DNA of 64,000 bases from Pseudomonas orientalis (GTDB lineage Bacteria > Pseudomonadota > Gammaproteobacteria > Pseudomonadales > Pseudomonadaceae), in contig NZ_CP094351.1 in assembly GCF_022807995.1 (NCBI RefSeq), positions 2,325,001 through 2,389,000 of the forward strand, written 5' to 3'. The notes below the pieces were generated by a model. That model was not told where the DNA came from. It saw nothing but the letters and a program-made list of their open reading frames with translations, and made no database searches. The translations under genes and the position numbers were made by a program. This document shows, piece by piece, positions 27,421 to 36,659 of the stretch (position 1 is the first letter of the stretch; every line of letters starts with the position of its first letter).

Positions 27421-30400
27421 TCATTCCTTAATGGGGAATAAGGTGAAAGGTGTGCCGTCTTCTCGAAATTTCATTTCTACACCATTCATGGATGAGTTAA
27501 AGGTTGGGTTGGTTGGGTCTCTTCTGTTTGGCCTGTAGCCTCGTCCAGCTCCTGGTAGTTCTAAACGTACAATATCGTTTCTGTTGTCATCAACGCCGGT
27601 ATAGCGCGGTAGTCCCCGCTCTGTCCTCGAGGTGGCTTTTGTCCATGCCTGAAGCTGAAACTTCCAACTGTTAAATTGCGAACTCGGGACGCCCCTTCTA
27701 TTTATTGGCGTTCTACCCGTTATTGGGTCTGTTCCATCAAACGATCGCCTTTCCACCTTGTGATGCTCTACCTCCGGGCCGTGCTTGCCGACCATATGCA
27801 TGTCGTACTTTTCTTCATACTCCAGGATTCGACGCTTCGCATTGGCCTCGGTAAGTTCCTCAATCCTAGCCTGTCTAGCTGTCAGCCGCGGCTCGGGAGT
27901 TTGTGGCTCACCGGAGTCAACTCTAGCGGAATCAAAAGGACTTTGCGCTTTATAGGCTGGTCTGCATTCAGCGGATTCCGGACAAGAACTTAATCCCAGC
28001 GGATCCACCCACCCCGTTGGGTTGGGCGCGTGCCGGTACGCATTGATCCCACCTGCCAGCTTCACCGGATCCGGCGTCAGGTAGCGGCCAATATCTGGAT
28101 GGTAGTAGCGATGGCGGTTGTAGTGCACACCGCTTTCCTGGTCGTAGTACTGGCCTTGGAAACGCAGCGGATTGTCGATTTTGCCTACGTCGAGACGGCT
28201 GATTTCGCCGTAGGCGCGGTAGTGGGCGGACCAGACGATTTCGCCTTCGGGCGTTGTAAGTTCCTGCGGGGTTCCGAGGTGGTCAAGTTGGTAGTAGTAG
28301 GACTTTACGTTTTCTGGACCGAAGCCTTCCAGCAGCGCCAATGGGCGGAAGCTGTCGGGTTCGTAGAGGTAGCTGTGATGGTGATCGGCATGGTGTTCGG
28401 CGATCAGCTTGTCGCCTTGCCAGAAGAACTCTATGGTTTGTTCTTCGATGGTTTTGCTGATGCGTCGGCCAAACGGGTCATAACGGTAGCTGGCGGTCTG
28501 GCCGTTGGGCTTGGTGACGCCAATCAGCCGGTGCTGGCAGTCGTAGCGGTACTCGGTAACGAGTGCATGACCCTTGCCGCGCCGTTCTCTTATTAGATTT
28601 CCAAAGGCGTCATAGTCGTAATGCTGATCGCCCTGAATCATCAGGCGATTACCCGCCACGATGTCCGGGCCCGGCCTGTCTTGCATGAGTAAATTGCCGG
28701 CGGGGTTGTGGCCGAAACGCTCCTGCACATCCTGCGAATGATCGGCGCGGGTCAGGCGGTGGAGCGGGTCGTAGCGGTAACGGTGTTCGCCTTTGCGGGT
28801 GTCGAGCAGGCGGGTGAGGTTGCCGCCTTTGTCGTAGTCGTATTGGCGTTGGTAGAGGTGGTTTCCTTGCTGGGTGACGGCATGGGCGTGCAGGCGGTTT
28901 TGCTCGTCGTAGTGGTAGTGGCTGAGCAGTTGGCCTTGTTGGCGTTGGTGTTCGCGACCGGCGTGGAAGAGGTGGGAGGTCAGCAGCGAGCCATTCAGCT
29001 CGACGGTGGCCAGGTGGCCGCCTTTGTCGTGGTTGAAGGTCAGGCGGTTGTTGTCGGGCAGGCGTAAATGCTGAAGTTGCCCGCAGGCGTCGTAGCCATA
29101 GCGCAAGGTGCCCCAGCCTTGGTGCTCGGCGGTGAGGCGGTTTTGGCGGTCATACTCGTAGGCCAACGTCCAGTGACCGTCTTCGACACTGAGGAGGTTG
29201 CCTTGGCGGTCGTAGGTGTAGTCGACCGTGTTGCCATCGGGCAGGGTTTTTCTTACAAGGCGACCGGCGTGATCGCGTTCGTAGCGGGTAACAAGCTGAC
29301 TGCCGTCGTCGCCGTATTCGGTCTTTTCCAGCAGGTTGCCGTTGAGGTCGTAGGCGTAGGCGGTGCGTTGGCCGTCGAAGCCGGTTTCCTGTCGGATCAG
29401 GCCGTTCGGGTGGTAGTCCAGTTGATAGGTTTCGCCGACTTCGTTTTCGATTTCGGTCAACAAAAGGCGGGCGTTGTCGTAGCGGTACTTGACCTGGGTG
29501 CCGTCGGCATTGATGCGGCGGCTGATCAGGTGCAGGCCGTCGGCGTATTCGTAGCGGGTGACGTGGCCGAGTTCGTCGCGCTCGGCGATGATTTTTCCGT
29601 AGGGGTTGTAGCTGAACTCCCGATAAGTACCGTCGGAGTGTGTCAGTTTCAGCAGGCGTCCTACAGCGTCCCATTGATACTGGGTCAGCGCGCCATGCTC
29701 ATTCTCACGCGCAACCTGCCGGCCTAGATCGTCATAGCGATAACGCTTGATCCCGCCGTTCGGCAGCTGCTCCTCAAGCAACTGCCCACGCTCATTCCAC
29801 ACCAGCCGATGACAACTGTTGTCGGGATACCAGACCCCGGTCAGTTGCCCCCGTTTGTCGTAGCTGTAGTCCGTCGCGTTGCCGTCCGGATCAATCCTGC
29901 GGATGACATCGCCTTGCTCATTACGCTCGTATTTCCAGACCGCCTCACCGCGGCGCACAACCCGTACGAAACCATTGTCATGCTCGTAGGACGTCGGCTC
30001 GTCCTCTCCCGGAAACAGCGCGATCAAGCGTCCGGCGTCGTCATATTGATACGCCGTCACCGCGCCCAGCGGGTCCTGCTCGACGGTCAGTCGGCCCTTG
30101 TCGTCGTAGGATTTGAAATGCTGCGCGCCGTCCGGATCGATGCGTTGCACCAACCGCGCCCGGTCATCGTGGACATACACTTCCTGGCTGCCATCGGCGT
30201 TGTGCACGTTGACGCTGCCGTCATCGCCCCAGGCATAGCGCGTGTCCATCTGCGAAAAACTGGCCCAGTGCCGGACGCAGCGTGCCGCTTTGCCGGCGCG
30301 TTCCCATTCCCAAAAGAAACTCGCCCCACCGGCCAATTGCCGCTCAAGAATGACGTGCTGTTCGTCGTACCGATAAACCTCGCGTTCACCGACGGCATTG

Positions 30401-32265
30401 GTCGCCGATACCAGTCGTCCGGCGTCGTCGTAGGCGTAGGCAACGACGTTCTGCTCGGTCATCCAAACGAAGGGTTCATGGCCTTTGGCGCGATGAACCT
30501 GGTAGTCCACCGCCACGATGCGGTCGAATTCATACCGCAACAAAAGCGCACGGCCCGCACCGTTATCCAGTCGCTCAATGCGCCCCAACCGATCCCGGAA
30601 AATGCGCAGCCGGTTGTCATACGCATCGCTGATCGCCGTCAGCACACCGTCGCAAAAGTGATAAAACCGAGAAGACTGGGCCAGCACCAGTTCATCAGGC
30701 GCAGACCCCAAATAAATCGCAGCTTCCGCCAGGCTGTTGGTAATCGCCGGCCGAGCCGCCGTCGGCAAGGGCAGGGTGGTCGAGCGATTCTCATGGTCGG
30801 TCCACACCACCAAATCGCCTGAAACCACAAGCCGCTGTGCCAGCGCATGACTCCAGCCAAACCCCAACCCGCAATCCACGTCCACCGCACTGGTGCGGTA
30901 CAAGCGCGTCCACTTGAACGGCAAGATGCCATCCAGCGTGCCGTCGGTCAGGGTCAGCAGTTCCTCGCCGGTGACCATCGACACCGGGCAACCGTGGGTA
31001 ACGGTCTTGTCCGCAGAAGCCGCCGCATCGCCCTTCGGGTTCGACGCCACGGCCGGCACATCATCCACCGACTCCTGGCGCACCAACGCCGTACGTTGCG
31101 TCTTGTTGCGCACCATCGGCACCGCGTTCGAAACCAGCGTGTCACCAGCCTTCAACGGCGCCACCGGCACTGCCTTGATCGGCGTCGCCGCACTGCTCAG
31201 CAACAACGGCTTGGCCGTCTCCACATGCGGTCCCAACCCGGGTCCCACCACCTGTTTGGCCAGCCACTCCAACAGCGCCCGCGCTCGCCCGGACTTGATA
31301 GAACTCAACACCTGAGCCCCCAGCCGAAGCTGTACCCCCATCCCCCGCGTGGCCCATATCAGCAGCAGGTTGATCAAGACTTCGCCGGTGATCTCACCCA
31401 GCAATTCGTACATCTCGGGCGGCGGCAGCAGGCGTATCCAGCTGACCATCGCCGACAAATAGATAAACAACAGCGGCTCATCACTGAGCACCAGCAAGCC
31501 CTGGGCGATGCTGTCCTTGCCCAGTTTCAGCAGTTCATCGAGTTCGGTTTGGGACAGGTACTGCAGCAACTTCTCGCTGTTGGACTGGAGGTTCGCCAGC
31601 AGGTCGTACAGCTCGGTGATGTTGTCCCACAAGTTGTAAAAGGCCTTGCCAATCCCGGTGGCCAAGGCCGCGCCCTGTTTCGCGCTGCGCTTGAAGGGCG
31701 GGGCGTTGGCAAAGTCTGCCCATTGAGGCTCGAAGCGCTCGCGCCACTGCTTGCGCAGATCCGCTTCCAGCCCGGCGATCACCGACTGATAGGACGCATA
31801 CAGCGCCTTGACGTGATCTTTGGAAACATTGGCGTAGAAGGTGATCTGGTACCGCTGGTCGCGAGTACATTCGGGCACTTCAAGCCTGCCGCCGGGGCCG
31901 ATGGTGCGGTGCAGCGGCGCACCCATGGGCGTGCCGTCCGGTGCAATGGCTTGCAGTGTCACCGGCGTGTTGCCGATCGGCACGAAGCGCGTGCTTTCGA
32001 ACAGATGCACCAGGGTCAGCCCGCCCTGAGCCTTGCATTGAGCGACGGTGCGACTGGGCGTGTCGGAAGAGATTGGCGCCACCAGTGCGACCTCGTCGCC
32101 GACCTTGAACACCTGCTCGACTTCCAGTGCCGAGCCGCTGAAAAGGCTGTCGGTCCACGCGTCGAACGTGTTCAGGCAGTTGCGCAAATCCTGGAGGACG
32201 CGTTCAACATCCGGCGCTTCGGGGTCCATGGGCGCCAGGACGAAGCTGGCCAACGCCGGAATCAA
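27421..32265 (-). CDS. Rhs-family polymorphic toxin with variable C-terminal tip
   Basis: 1614 aa. The N-terminal ~420 residues contain two hydrophobic segments (about 255-277 and 292-308) and no PAAR motif. A DUF6531-type segment starts near residue 423 (THGCPVSMVTGEE). From about 560 to 1390 there are many YD repeats (YxYDxxGxL), which form the Rhs shell. The core ends GRYLTPDPVKL ... WVDPLGL at residue 1425, the autocleavage-type DPxGL motif. The last 189 residues (27424-27990) are the toxin tip. This tip is clearly AT-richer than the core, as expected of a swapped cassette. It contains KHGPEVEHH and ends GTPFTLFP, loosely like BECR-type ribonuclease toxins, but I cannot assign a family. 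The start is TTG; an ATG 36 bases in (MDPEAPD) is the alternative. Confidence 0.92.
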   Translation of the reverse strand: MIPALASFVLAPMDPEAPDVERVLQDLRNCLNTFDAWTDSLFSGSALEVEQVFKVGDEVALVAPISSDTPSRTVAQCKAQGGLTLVHLFESTRFVPIGNTPVTLQAIAPDGTPMGAPLHRTIGPGGRLEVPECTRDQRYQITFYANVSKDHVKALYASYQSVIAGLEADLRKQWRERFEPQWADFANAPPFKRSAKQGAALATGIGKAFYNLWDNITELYDLLANLQSNSEKLLQYLSQTELDELLKLGKDSIAQGLLVLSDEPLLFIYLSAMVSWIRLLPPPEMYELLGEITGEVLINLLLIWATRGMGVQLRLGAQVLSSIKSGRARALLEWLAKQVVGPGLGPHVETAKPLLLSSAATPIKAVPVAPLKAGDTLVSNAVPMVRNKTQRTALVRQESVDDVPAVASNPKGDAAASADKTVTHGCPVSMVTGEELLTLTDGTLDGILPFKWTRLYRTSAVDVDCGLGFGWSHALAQRLVVSGDLVVWTDHENRSTTLPLPTAARPAITNSLAEAAIYLGSAPDELVLAQSSRFYHFCDGVLTAISDAYDNRLRIFRDRLGRIERLDNGAGRALLLRYEFDRIVAVDYQVHRAKGHEPFVWMTEQNVVAYAYDDAGRLVSATNAVGEREVYRYDEQHVILERQLAGGASFFWEWERAGKAARCVRHWASFSQMDTRYAWGDDGSVNVHNADGSQEVYVHDDRARLVQRIDPDGAQHFKSYDDKGRLTVEQDPLGAVTAYQYDDAGRLIALFPGEDEPTSYEHDNGFVRVVRRGEAVWKYERNEQGDVIRRIDPDGNATDYSYDKRGQLTGVWYPDNSCHRLVWNERGQLLEEQLPNGGIKRYRYDDLGRQVARENEHGALTQYQWDAVGRLLKLTHSDGTYREFSYNPYGKIIAERDELGHVTRYEYADGLHLISRRINADGTQVKYRYDNARLLLTEIENEVGETYQLDYHPNGLIRQETGFDGQRTAYAYDLNGNLLEKTEYGDDGSQLVTRYERDHAGRLVRKTLPDGNTVDYTYDRQGNLLSVEDGHWTLAYEYDRQNRLTAEHQGWGTLRYGYDACGQLQHLRLPDNNRLTFNHDKGGHLATVELNGSLLTSHLFHAGREHQRQQGQLLSHYHYDEQNRLHAHAVTQQGNHLYQRQYDYDKGGNLTRLLDTRKGEHRYRYDPLHRLTRADHSQDVQERFGHNPAGNLLMQDRPGPDIVAGNRLMIQGDQHYDYDAFGNLIRERRGKGHALVTEYRYDCQHRLIGVTKPNGQTASYRYDPFGRRISKTIEEQTIEFFWQGDKLIAEHHADHHHSYLYEPDSFRPLALLEGFGPENVKSYYYQLDHLGTPQELTTPEGEIVWSAHYRAYGEISRLDVGKIDNPLRFQGQYYDQESGVHYNRHRYYHPDIGRYLTPDPVKLAGGINAYRHAPNPTGWVDPLGLSSCPESAECRPAYKAQSPFDSARVDSGEPQTPEPRLTARQARIEELTEANAKRRILEYEEKYDMHMVGKHGPEVEHHKVERRSFDGTDPITGRTPINRRGVPSSQFNSWKFQLQAWTKATSRTERGLPRYTGVDDNRNDIVRLELPGAGRGYRPNRRDPTNPTFNSSMNGVEMKFREDGTPFTLFPIKE

Positions 32266-32312
32266 AACACAGCCCCGATAACCGGGGTTCTAACGAAAAA
32301 CACCATCTGCAA

Positions 32313-32341
32313 TCCCTCGCACTGAATGATCAGGCGAGGGA
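32313..32341 (-). terminator. Hairpin downstream of the RND gene
   Basis: TCCCTCGC (32313-32320) and GCGAGGGA (32334-32341) make an eight-base stem with a 13-base loop, about 35 bases after the RND stop on the minus strand. Only two T's follow it, so it is a modest candidate for the end of the efflux operon. Confidence 0.4.
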
Positions 32342-32375
32342 CTTTGCAGCGGTTTGCGGGGCAGCGGAGTAGAGC

Positions 32376-35300
32376 TTATCCGGCAGTTACGTGGGAAGTT
32401 TCAACATCCCTGTCGCGCAGCACCAGGCTGCACAGCGCCGGCAGGAACAGCAGCGTCAGCACCGTGCCCACCAGCACCCCGCCGATCAGCACATAGGCCA
32501 GGGACGACCAGAATACCGACAGCGTCAGTGGAATGAACGCGAGCGCCGCCGCCAGTGCGGTGAGTATCACCGGCCGCGCACGGCGCACGGTGGCTTCGAT
32601 AATGGCTTCGCGTATGGGCATGCCGTGGTCCTGGTTCTGGCGAATCTGGTCGGTGAAGATCAGCGTGTTGCGCATCAGAATCCCGCCGATGCCGATCAGC
32701 CCGAGAATCGCGTTGAAGCCGAACGGCTGGTTGAACAGCAGCAAGGTCGGCACCGCGCCAATCAGGCCCAGCGGCGCGGTGGCGAAGACCATCAGCATCA
32801 CGCCGAAGGAGCGCACCTGGAACATGATCACCGTGAGGGTCAGCAGGATCATGATCGGGAACAGCGCCGCCAGGGCGACGTTGGCCTTGGCGCTTTCTTC
32901 CACCGGGCCGCCGATATCGATGTGGTAACCGGCGGGCAGCTTGGCGATCAGCGGCTGCAGGTCCTTGTACACGGCCATTTCCACATCGGGCGGTTGTACG
33001 CCGTCGATGATGTCGGCGCGCACTTCCACGGTGGTGGCGCGGTTGCGGCGCTTGAGGATCGGTTCTTCCATCACCGCCTGGAAATGCCCGACCTGGGCCA
33101 GCGGCACCGAGGTGCCGGCGCTGTTGGTCAGGGTCATGTTGTTGAGGTTGCCGAGGTCTTCGCGTTGGCTGCCCTGGGCGCGGGCCACCACCGACACTGT
33201 GCGGTTGCCTTCACGCACTTCGGTGATCGGGTTGCCGCTGAGCAGGGCGTTGAGCTGGGACTTGACCTCGTCGGGCGTGAAGCCGAGCAGGCGCAGACGG
33301 TCCTGGTCCAGCACCAGGCGATAACCGCTGGCGCGCTCGCCCCACTCGAGAAAGGCGTCGCGGGTCAGCCTGTTGTCGGCCACCACTTGACGCACCTGCT
33401 CGGAGAGCCCGCGCAGCACGTCCAGGTCCGGCCCGGACACGCGGAAGACCACCGGGAACGGCACCGGCGGGCCGAACACCAATTGCGTGACGCGCACCCG
33501 CGCCGCTGGAAACTCACCGGCGGCAATGCGCTCGCGCATGCGCACTTTCAACGCATCGCGTGCGTGGGAGTCGGGGGTCTGCACGATCAACTTGGCGAAC
33601 GCCGGGTCCGGCATCTCCGGGTTCAACGACAGGAAAAAGCGCGGAGCGCCGCCGCCTACATAAGTGTCGACCATGCTCGTCTGCGGCTCCTGCAGCAGGG
33701 CCTTCTCCACTTGCGCCGCCACCGTTTCAGTGCTTTTGAAGGCGCTGCCGGGTGGCATATACACCTCCAGAATCAGCTCGGAACGGTCGGAGTCAGGGAA
33801 GAACTGTTTCTTCACCACCGCCATGCCCAGGCCGCTCAGCACAAACGCCGCCACCACCAGCGCGGTCACCAGCCAGCGCCCGCGCACACAGGCTTCCACC
33901 AGGCTGCGCAGTTTCTGGTAGTAGCGCCCGGCGTAAATCGCATCATGCCCGCCGGGCACCGGCTTGATCTGCGGCAACAGCTTCACGCCCAGATACGGCG
34001 TGAACACCACCGCCACCAGCCAGGACGAAATCAGGGCAAAGCCCACGATCCAGAAGATATTCCCGGCGTACTCGCCGGCACCGGAGCGCGCGAAACCCAC
34101 CGGCAAAAAGCCGATGATCGTCACCAGCGTGCCGGTCAGCATGGGCGCCGCCGTGGAACTCCAGGCGTAGGTGGCCGCATGGATGCGGTCGAAGCCTTCT
34201 TCGAGTTTCACCACCATCATCTCGATGGCGATGATCGCGTCGTCCACCAGCAGGCCCAGGGAAATGATCAGGGCGCCGAGGGTGACGCGGTCGAATTCGC
34301 GCCCGGTGACCAGCATGATCACGAACACGATCGACAGTGTCAGCGGCACCGCCGCCGCCACCACCAGCCCCACACGAAAGCCCAGGGCCAGCAGGCTGAT
34401 CAGCATCACCACGGCCAGGGCGACGAAGAACTTGAGCATGAACTCGTTCACCGCCAGGCTGATGTTTTTTGCCTGGTCGGACACCTTGGCGAAATTCACG
34501 CCCAGGGGCAGGTCGGCCTGGATCCGCGCTTCCTGGGCCTGCAGGCGCTTGTCCAGCTCCAGGCCGTTCCAATGCTTCTCCATGATCACCCCAAGCATCA
34601 GCGCCGGGTCACCCTGGTGACGGATACGGTAGCTGGGCGGGTCTTCATAGCCGCGCCGAACCGTTGCCACATCGGCGATGCGCAGCACGCGGCCATTGAC
34701 TTGCAGGGGCACGTTCTCGATCAGCGCCAAACTGTCGAAGGCGCCATCGATACGGATATAGGCGCGGGCACCGGCGGTTTCGACGAAGCCCGATGGCGCC
34801 ACGGCATTCTGCGCGGCGAGGGCGGCGAAGATCTGTTCGGGCTTGATGCCCAAGGTCGCCAGGCGCTCATAGGAAAACTCGACAAACACACGCTGGGCCT
34901 GTTCGCCGAGGATATTGACCTTCTTCACCCCGGGCAGGTTGAGCAGGCCCTGGCGCAGCGCTTCAGCCATTTGCACCTGCTGGCGATGGGGCAGGTGTTC
35001 GGCCTCCAGGGCGTACAGCGCAAAGTACACATCCGAATATTCATCGTTGAAAAACGGCCCGATCACGCCCTTGGGCAGGTTCGCGGCTTCGTCGCTGAGT
35101 TTTTTACGGGTCTGGTAGAACAGGTCCTGTATCTCGCTCGGCCGCGTGGACTCGAGGAAGGTCATGCGCATCGAGACGAAACCCGGCTGGGCGATGGTCT
35201 CGACGCGGTCGTAGTAATCGAGCTCCTGCAGACGCTTTTCCAGGCGGTCGGCCACCTGTTCCTGCATTTCCTCGGCGGTGGCGCCGGGCCAGGCGGCGGT

Positions 35301-35456
35301 GATGGTCATGACCTTGACCGTAAACGACGGGTCTTCGGCGCGCCCCAGTTTGCCGAACGCAAAGATCCCGGCGGCGATGATCGCGATGATCAGGAACAGC
35401 GTGACGGCGCGGTGCTTGACCGCCAGTTCCGAGAGGTTGATTGCACGCATGCTCAT
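32376..35456 (-). CDS. RND efflux transporter, inner-membrane component
   Basis: 1026 aa, the standard RND length. It has an N-terminal membrane helix (LFLIIAIIAAGIFAFG), two large periplasmic loops and two sets of about five membrane helices. The proton-relay region is LGLLVDDAIIAIEMM, and the second half carries the expected repeat (GIGGILMRNTLIFTDQI). It drives drug or metabolite export with a membrane-fusion protein and an outer-membrane channel. Its start ATG overlaps the stop of the adaptor gene (ATGA), so the two are co-translated. No TolC-like gene is in the window. Resistance profile cannot be told from sequence. Confidence 0.93.
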   Translation of the reverse strand: MSMRAINLSELAVKHRAVTLFLIIAIIAAGIFAFGKLGRAEDPSFTVKVMTITAAWPGATAEEMQEQVADRLEKRLQELDYYDRVETIAQPGFVSMRMTFLESTRPSEIQDLFYQTRKKLSDEAANLPKGVIGPFFNDEYSDVYFALYALEAEHLPHRQQVQMAEALRQGLLNLPGVKKVNILGEQAQRVFVEFSYERLATLGIKPEQIFAALAAQNAVAPSGFVETAGARAYIRIDGAFDSLALIENVPLQVNGRVLRIADVATVRRGYEDPPSYRIRHQGDPALMLGVIMEKHWNGLELDKRLQAQEARIQADLPLGVNFAKVSDQAKNISLAVNEFMLKFFVALAVVMLISLLALGFRVGLVVAAAVPLTLSIVFVIMLVTGREFDRVTLGALIISLGLLVDDAIIAIEMMVVKLEEGFDRIHAATYAWSSTAAPMLTGTLVTIIGFLPVGFARSGAGEYAGNIFWIVGFALISSWLVAVVFTPYLGVKLLPQIKPVPGGHDAIYAGRYYQKLRSLVEACVRGRWLVTALVVAAFVLSGLGMAVVKKQFFPDSDRSELILEVYMPPGSAFKSTETVAAQVEKALLQEPQTSMVDTYVGGGAPRFFLSLNPEMPDPAFAKLIVQTPDSHARDALKVRMRERIAAGEFPAARVRVTQLVFGPPVPFPVVFRVSGPDLDVLRGLSEQVRQVVADNRLTRDAFLEWGERASGYRLVLDQDRLRLLGFTPDEVKSQLNALLSGNPITEVREGNRTVSVVARAQGSQREDLGNLNNMTLTNSAGTSVPLAQVGHFQAVMEEPILKRRNRATTVEVRADIIDGVQPPDVEMAVYKDLQPLIAKLPAGYHIDIGGPVEESAKANVALAALFPIMILLTLTVIMFQVRSFGVMLMVFATAPLGLIGAVPTLLLFNQPFGFNAILGLIGIGGILMRNTLIFTDQIRQNQDHGMPIREAIIEATVRRARPVILTALAAALAFIPLTLSVFWSSLAYVLIGGVLVGTVLTLLFLPALCSLVLRDRDVETSHVTAG

Positions 35457-36559
35457 TGGTCCTGTTTGCGGTTGAGGGCCAGCGCCTGGGCGGGCAGCAG
35501 GCGTACCCGGTCACCGCTGTGCAGCAGGTGCGCGCCGAGGGCGACGATGGTTTGGCCAGGCGTGACGCCGCTGTCGAGCAGGGCTTCTTCCTGGCCGAGA
35601 CTGGCGACGTTCACCGGGGCGAAGCTGATCGTGTTGTCGTCAGCGATCAGCCACACGCCGGTGCCTTGTCCCGCATCCTGCAATGCGCCGATGGGCACAC
35701 GGGTTTGCTGGGCCTGGCCGTCACCCTGCAAGCGCACGGTAATGGTGGAGCCGAGGGCGAAACGCTCGACCGCGCCGTGCAGCACATAGCGCGCGCGGTA
35801 GGTGCGGGTGGTGGGGTCGGCGCTGGCGGACAGCTCGCGCAGCGTGGCGGTAACGGCCTGGTCCGGGGCGCCGAAGGGAAAGGCCAGGGCGTTTTGCGCG
35901 GCCCGTGCGCGTTGCTGTTCCGGCAGGTTGACGATGGCTTCGCGGGCGCCGTCATGGGCCAGGCGCGCCACGATCTGCCCTTCGGCGACCACCTGGCCGC
36001 GATCAGCCAGCACGTCGGTGATGATGCCGTCGCCGTCGGCCTTGAGTATCGAATAGGTACGACGGTTCTCGATCTGGCTGGCATCCGATTGCGCCGCCGC
36101 CAGTTCCGCTTCGGCAACGCGCAGGTTGGTCGCCGACTGGTCGAAGATCTGCCGCGACACCGCGCCGGTGCTGGCCAGGCGCTGGTAGCGGTTTTCATCG
36201 TCACGGCGCTGGCGCAACTGCGCCTGTGCCGCGTTGACGCGGTTTTTCGCCGAGCGCAACGCCAGTTCAAAATCGCCGATATCCAGCACCAGCAGCGTGT
36301 CGCCACGTGAGACATGCTGGCCGGGATCGACCTTGCGTTCGATCACCTTGCCGCTGACCCGAAAGCCCAGGTTGCTTTCAGTGCGCGCCGCCACCACACC
36401 GGTATAGGCGCTTTGCTGGGTACCGCCAGCCTCGACCTTGGCGGCCAGCACCGGACGCGGCGGCGAGACCTGGCCGGCGCTGTCGGCCTGGCTGTTGCAG
36501 CCACTGAGGAACATCAACACCGCCAGGGGCGTGAAAAGGCGCAGGTGGAGAAGGGGCAT
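35453..36559 (-). CDS. RND efflux membrane-fusion (periplasmic adaptor) lipoprotein
   Basis: 368 aa. The ATG is preceded by CCAGGAG seven bases upstream. The N-terminus is a lipoprotein signal with lipobox LSGC (Cys21). Then come the lipoyl/barrel-sandwich segments (GFRVSGKVIERKVDPGQHVSRGDTLL, and DGIITDVLADRGQVVAEGQ), separated by a coiled-coil hairpin rich in Ala/Gln/Arg (AQAQLRQRRDDENRYQRL). It is the periplasmic adaptor of the RND pump downstream, overlapping it by four bases. Upstream is an AT-rich perfect palindrome shared with the divergent MFS gene, a probable operator. Confidence 0.92.
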   Translation of the reverse strand: MPLLHLRLFTPLAVLMFLSGCNSQADSAGQVSPPRPVLAAKVEAGGTQQSAYTGVVAARTESNLGFRVSGKVIERKVDPGQHVSRGDTLLVLDIGDFELALRSAKNRVNAAQAQLRQRRDDENRYQRLASTGAVSRQIFDQSATNLRVAEAELAAAQSDASQIENRRTYSILKADGDGIITDVLADRGQVVAEGQIVARLAHDGAREAIVNLPEQQRARAAQNALAFPFGAPDQAVTATLRELSASADPTTRTYRARYVLHGAVERFALGSTITVRLQGDGQAQQTRVPIGALQDAGQGTGVWLIADDNTISFAPVNVASLGQEEALLDSGVTPGQTIVALGAHLLHSGDRVRLLPAQALALNRKQDQ

Positions 36560-36585
36560 GACGGACTCCTGGATGATCGCGGGGT

Positions 36586-36609
36586 AAAAAATTATGGACA
36601 TAATTTTTT
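36586..36609. promoter_or_regulatory. Perfect 24-base palindrome between efflux operon and MFS gene
   Basis: AAAAAATTATG, two bases (GA), CATAATTTTTT: perfect 11-base arms. It starts 27 bases upstream of the adaptor ATG and 50 bases from the MFS ATG, the place for an operator shared by the two divergent pump genes. The bound regulator is not encoded nearby, so its identity is unknown. It could also fold as a bidirectional hairpin, but with no 5' gene end in range an operator is more likely. Confidence 0.6.
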
Positions 36610-36659
36610 GCTCATATTATGGTCGAAATATAAATTAATCCAGCCCCCGGATATTCCCC

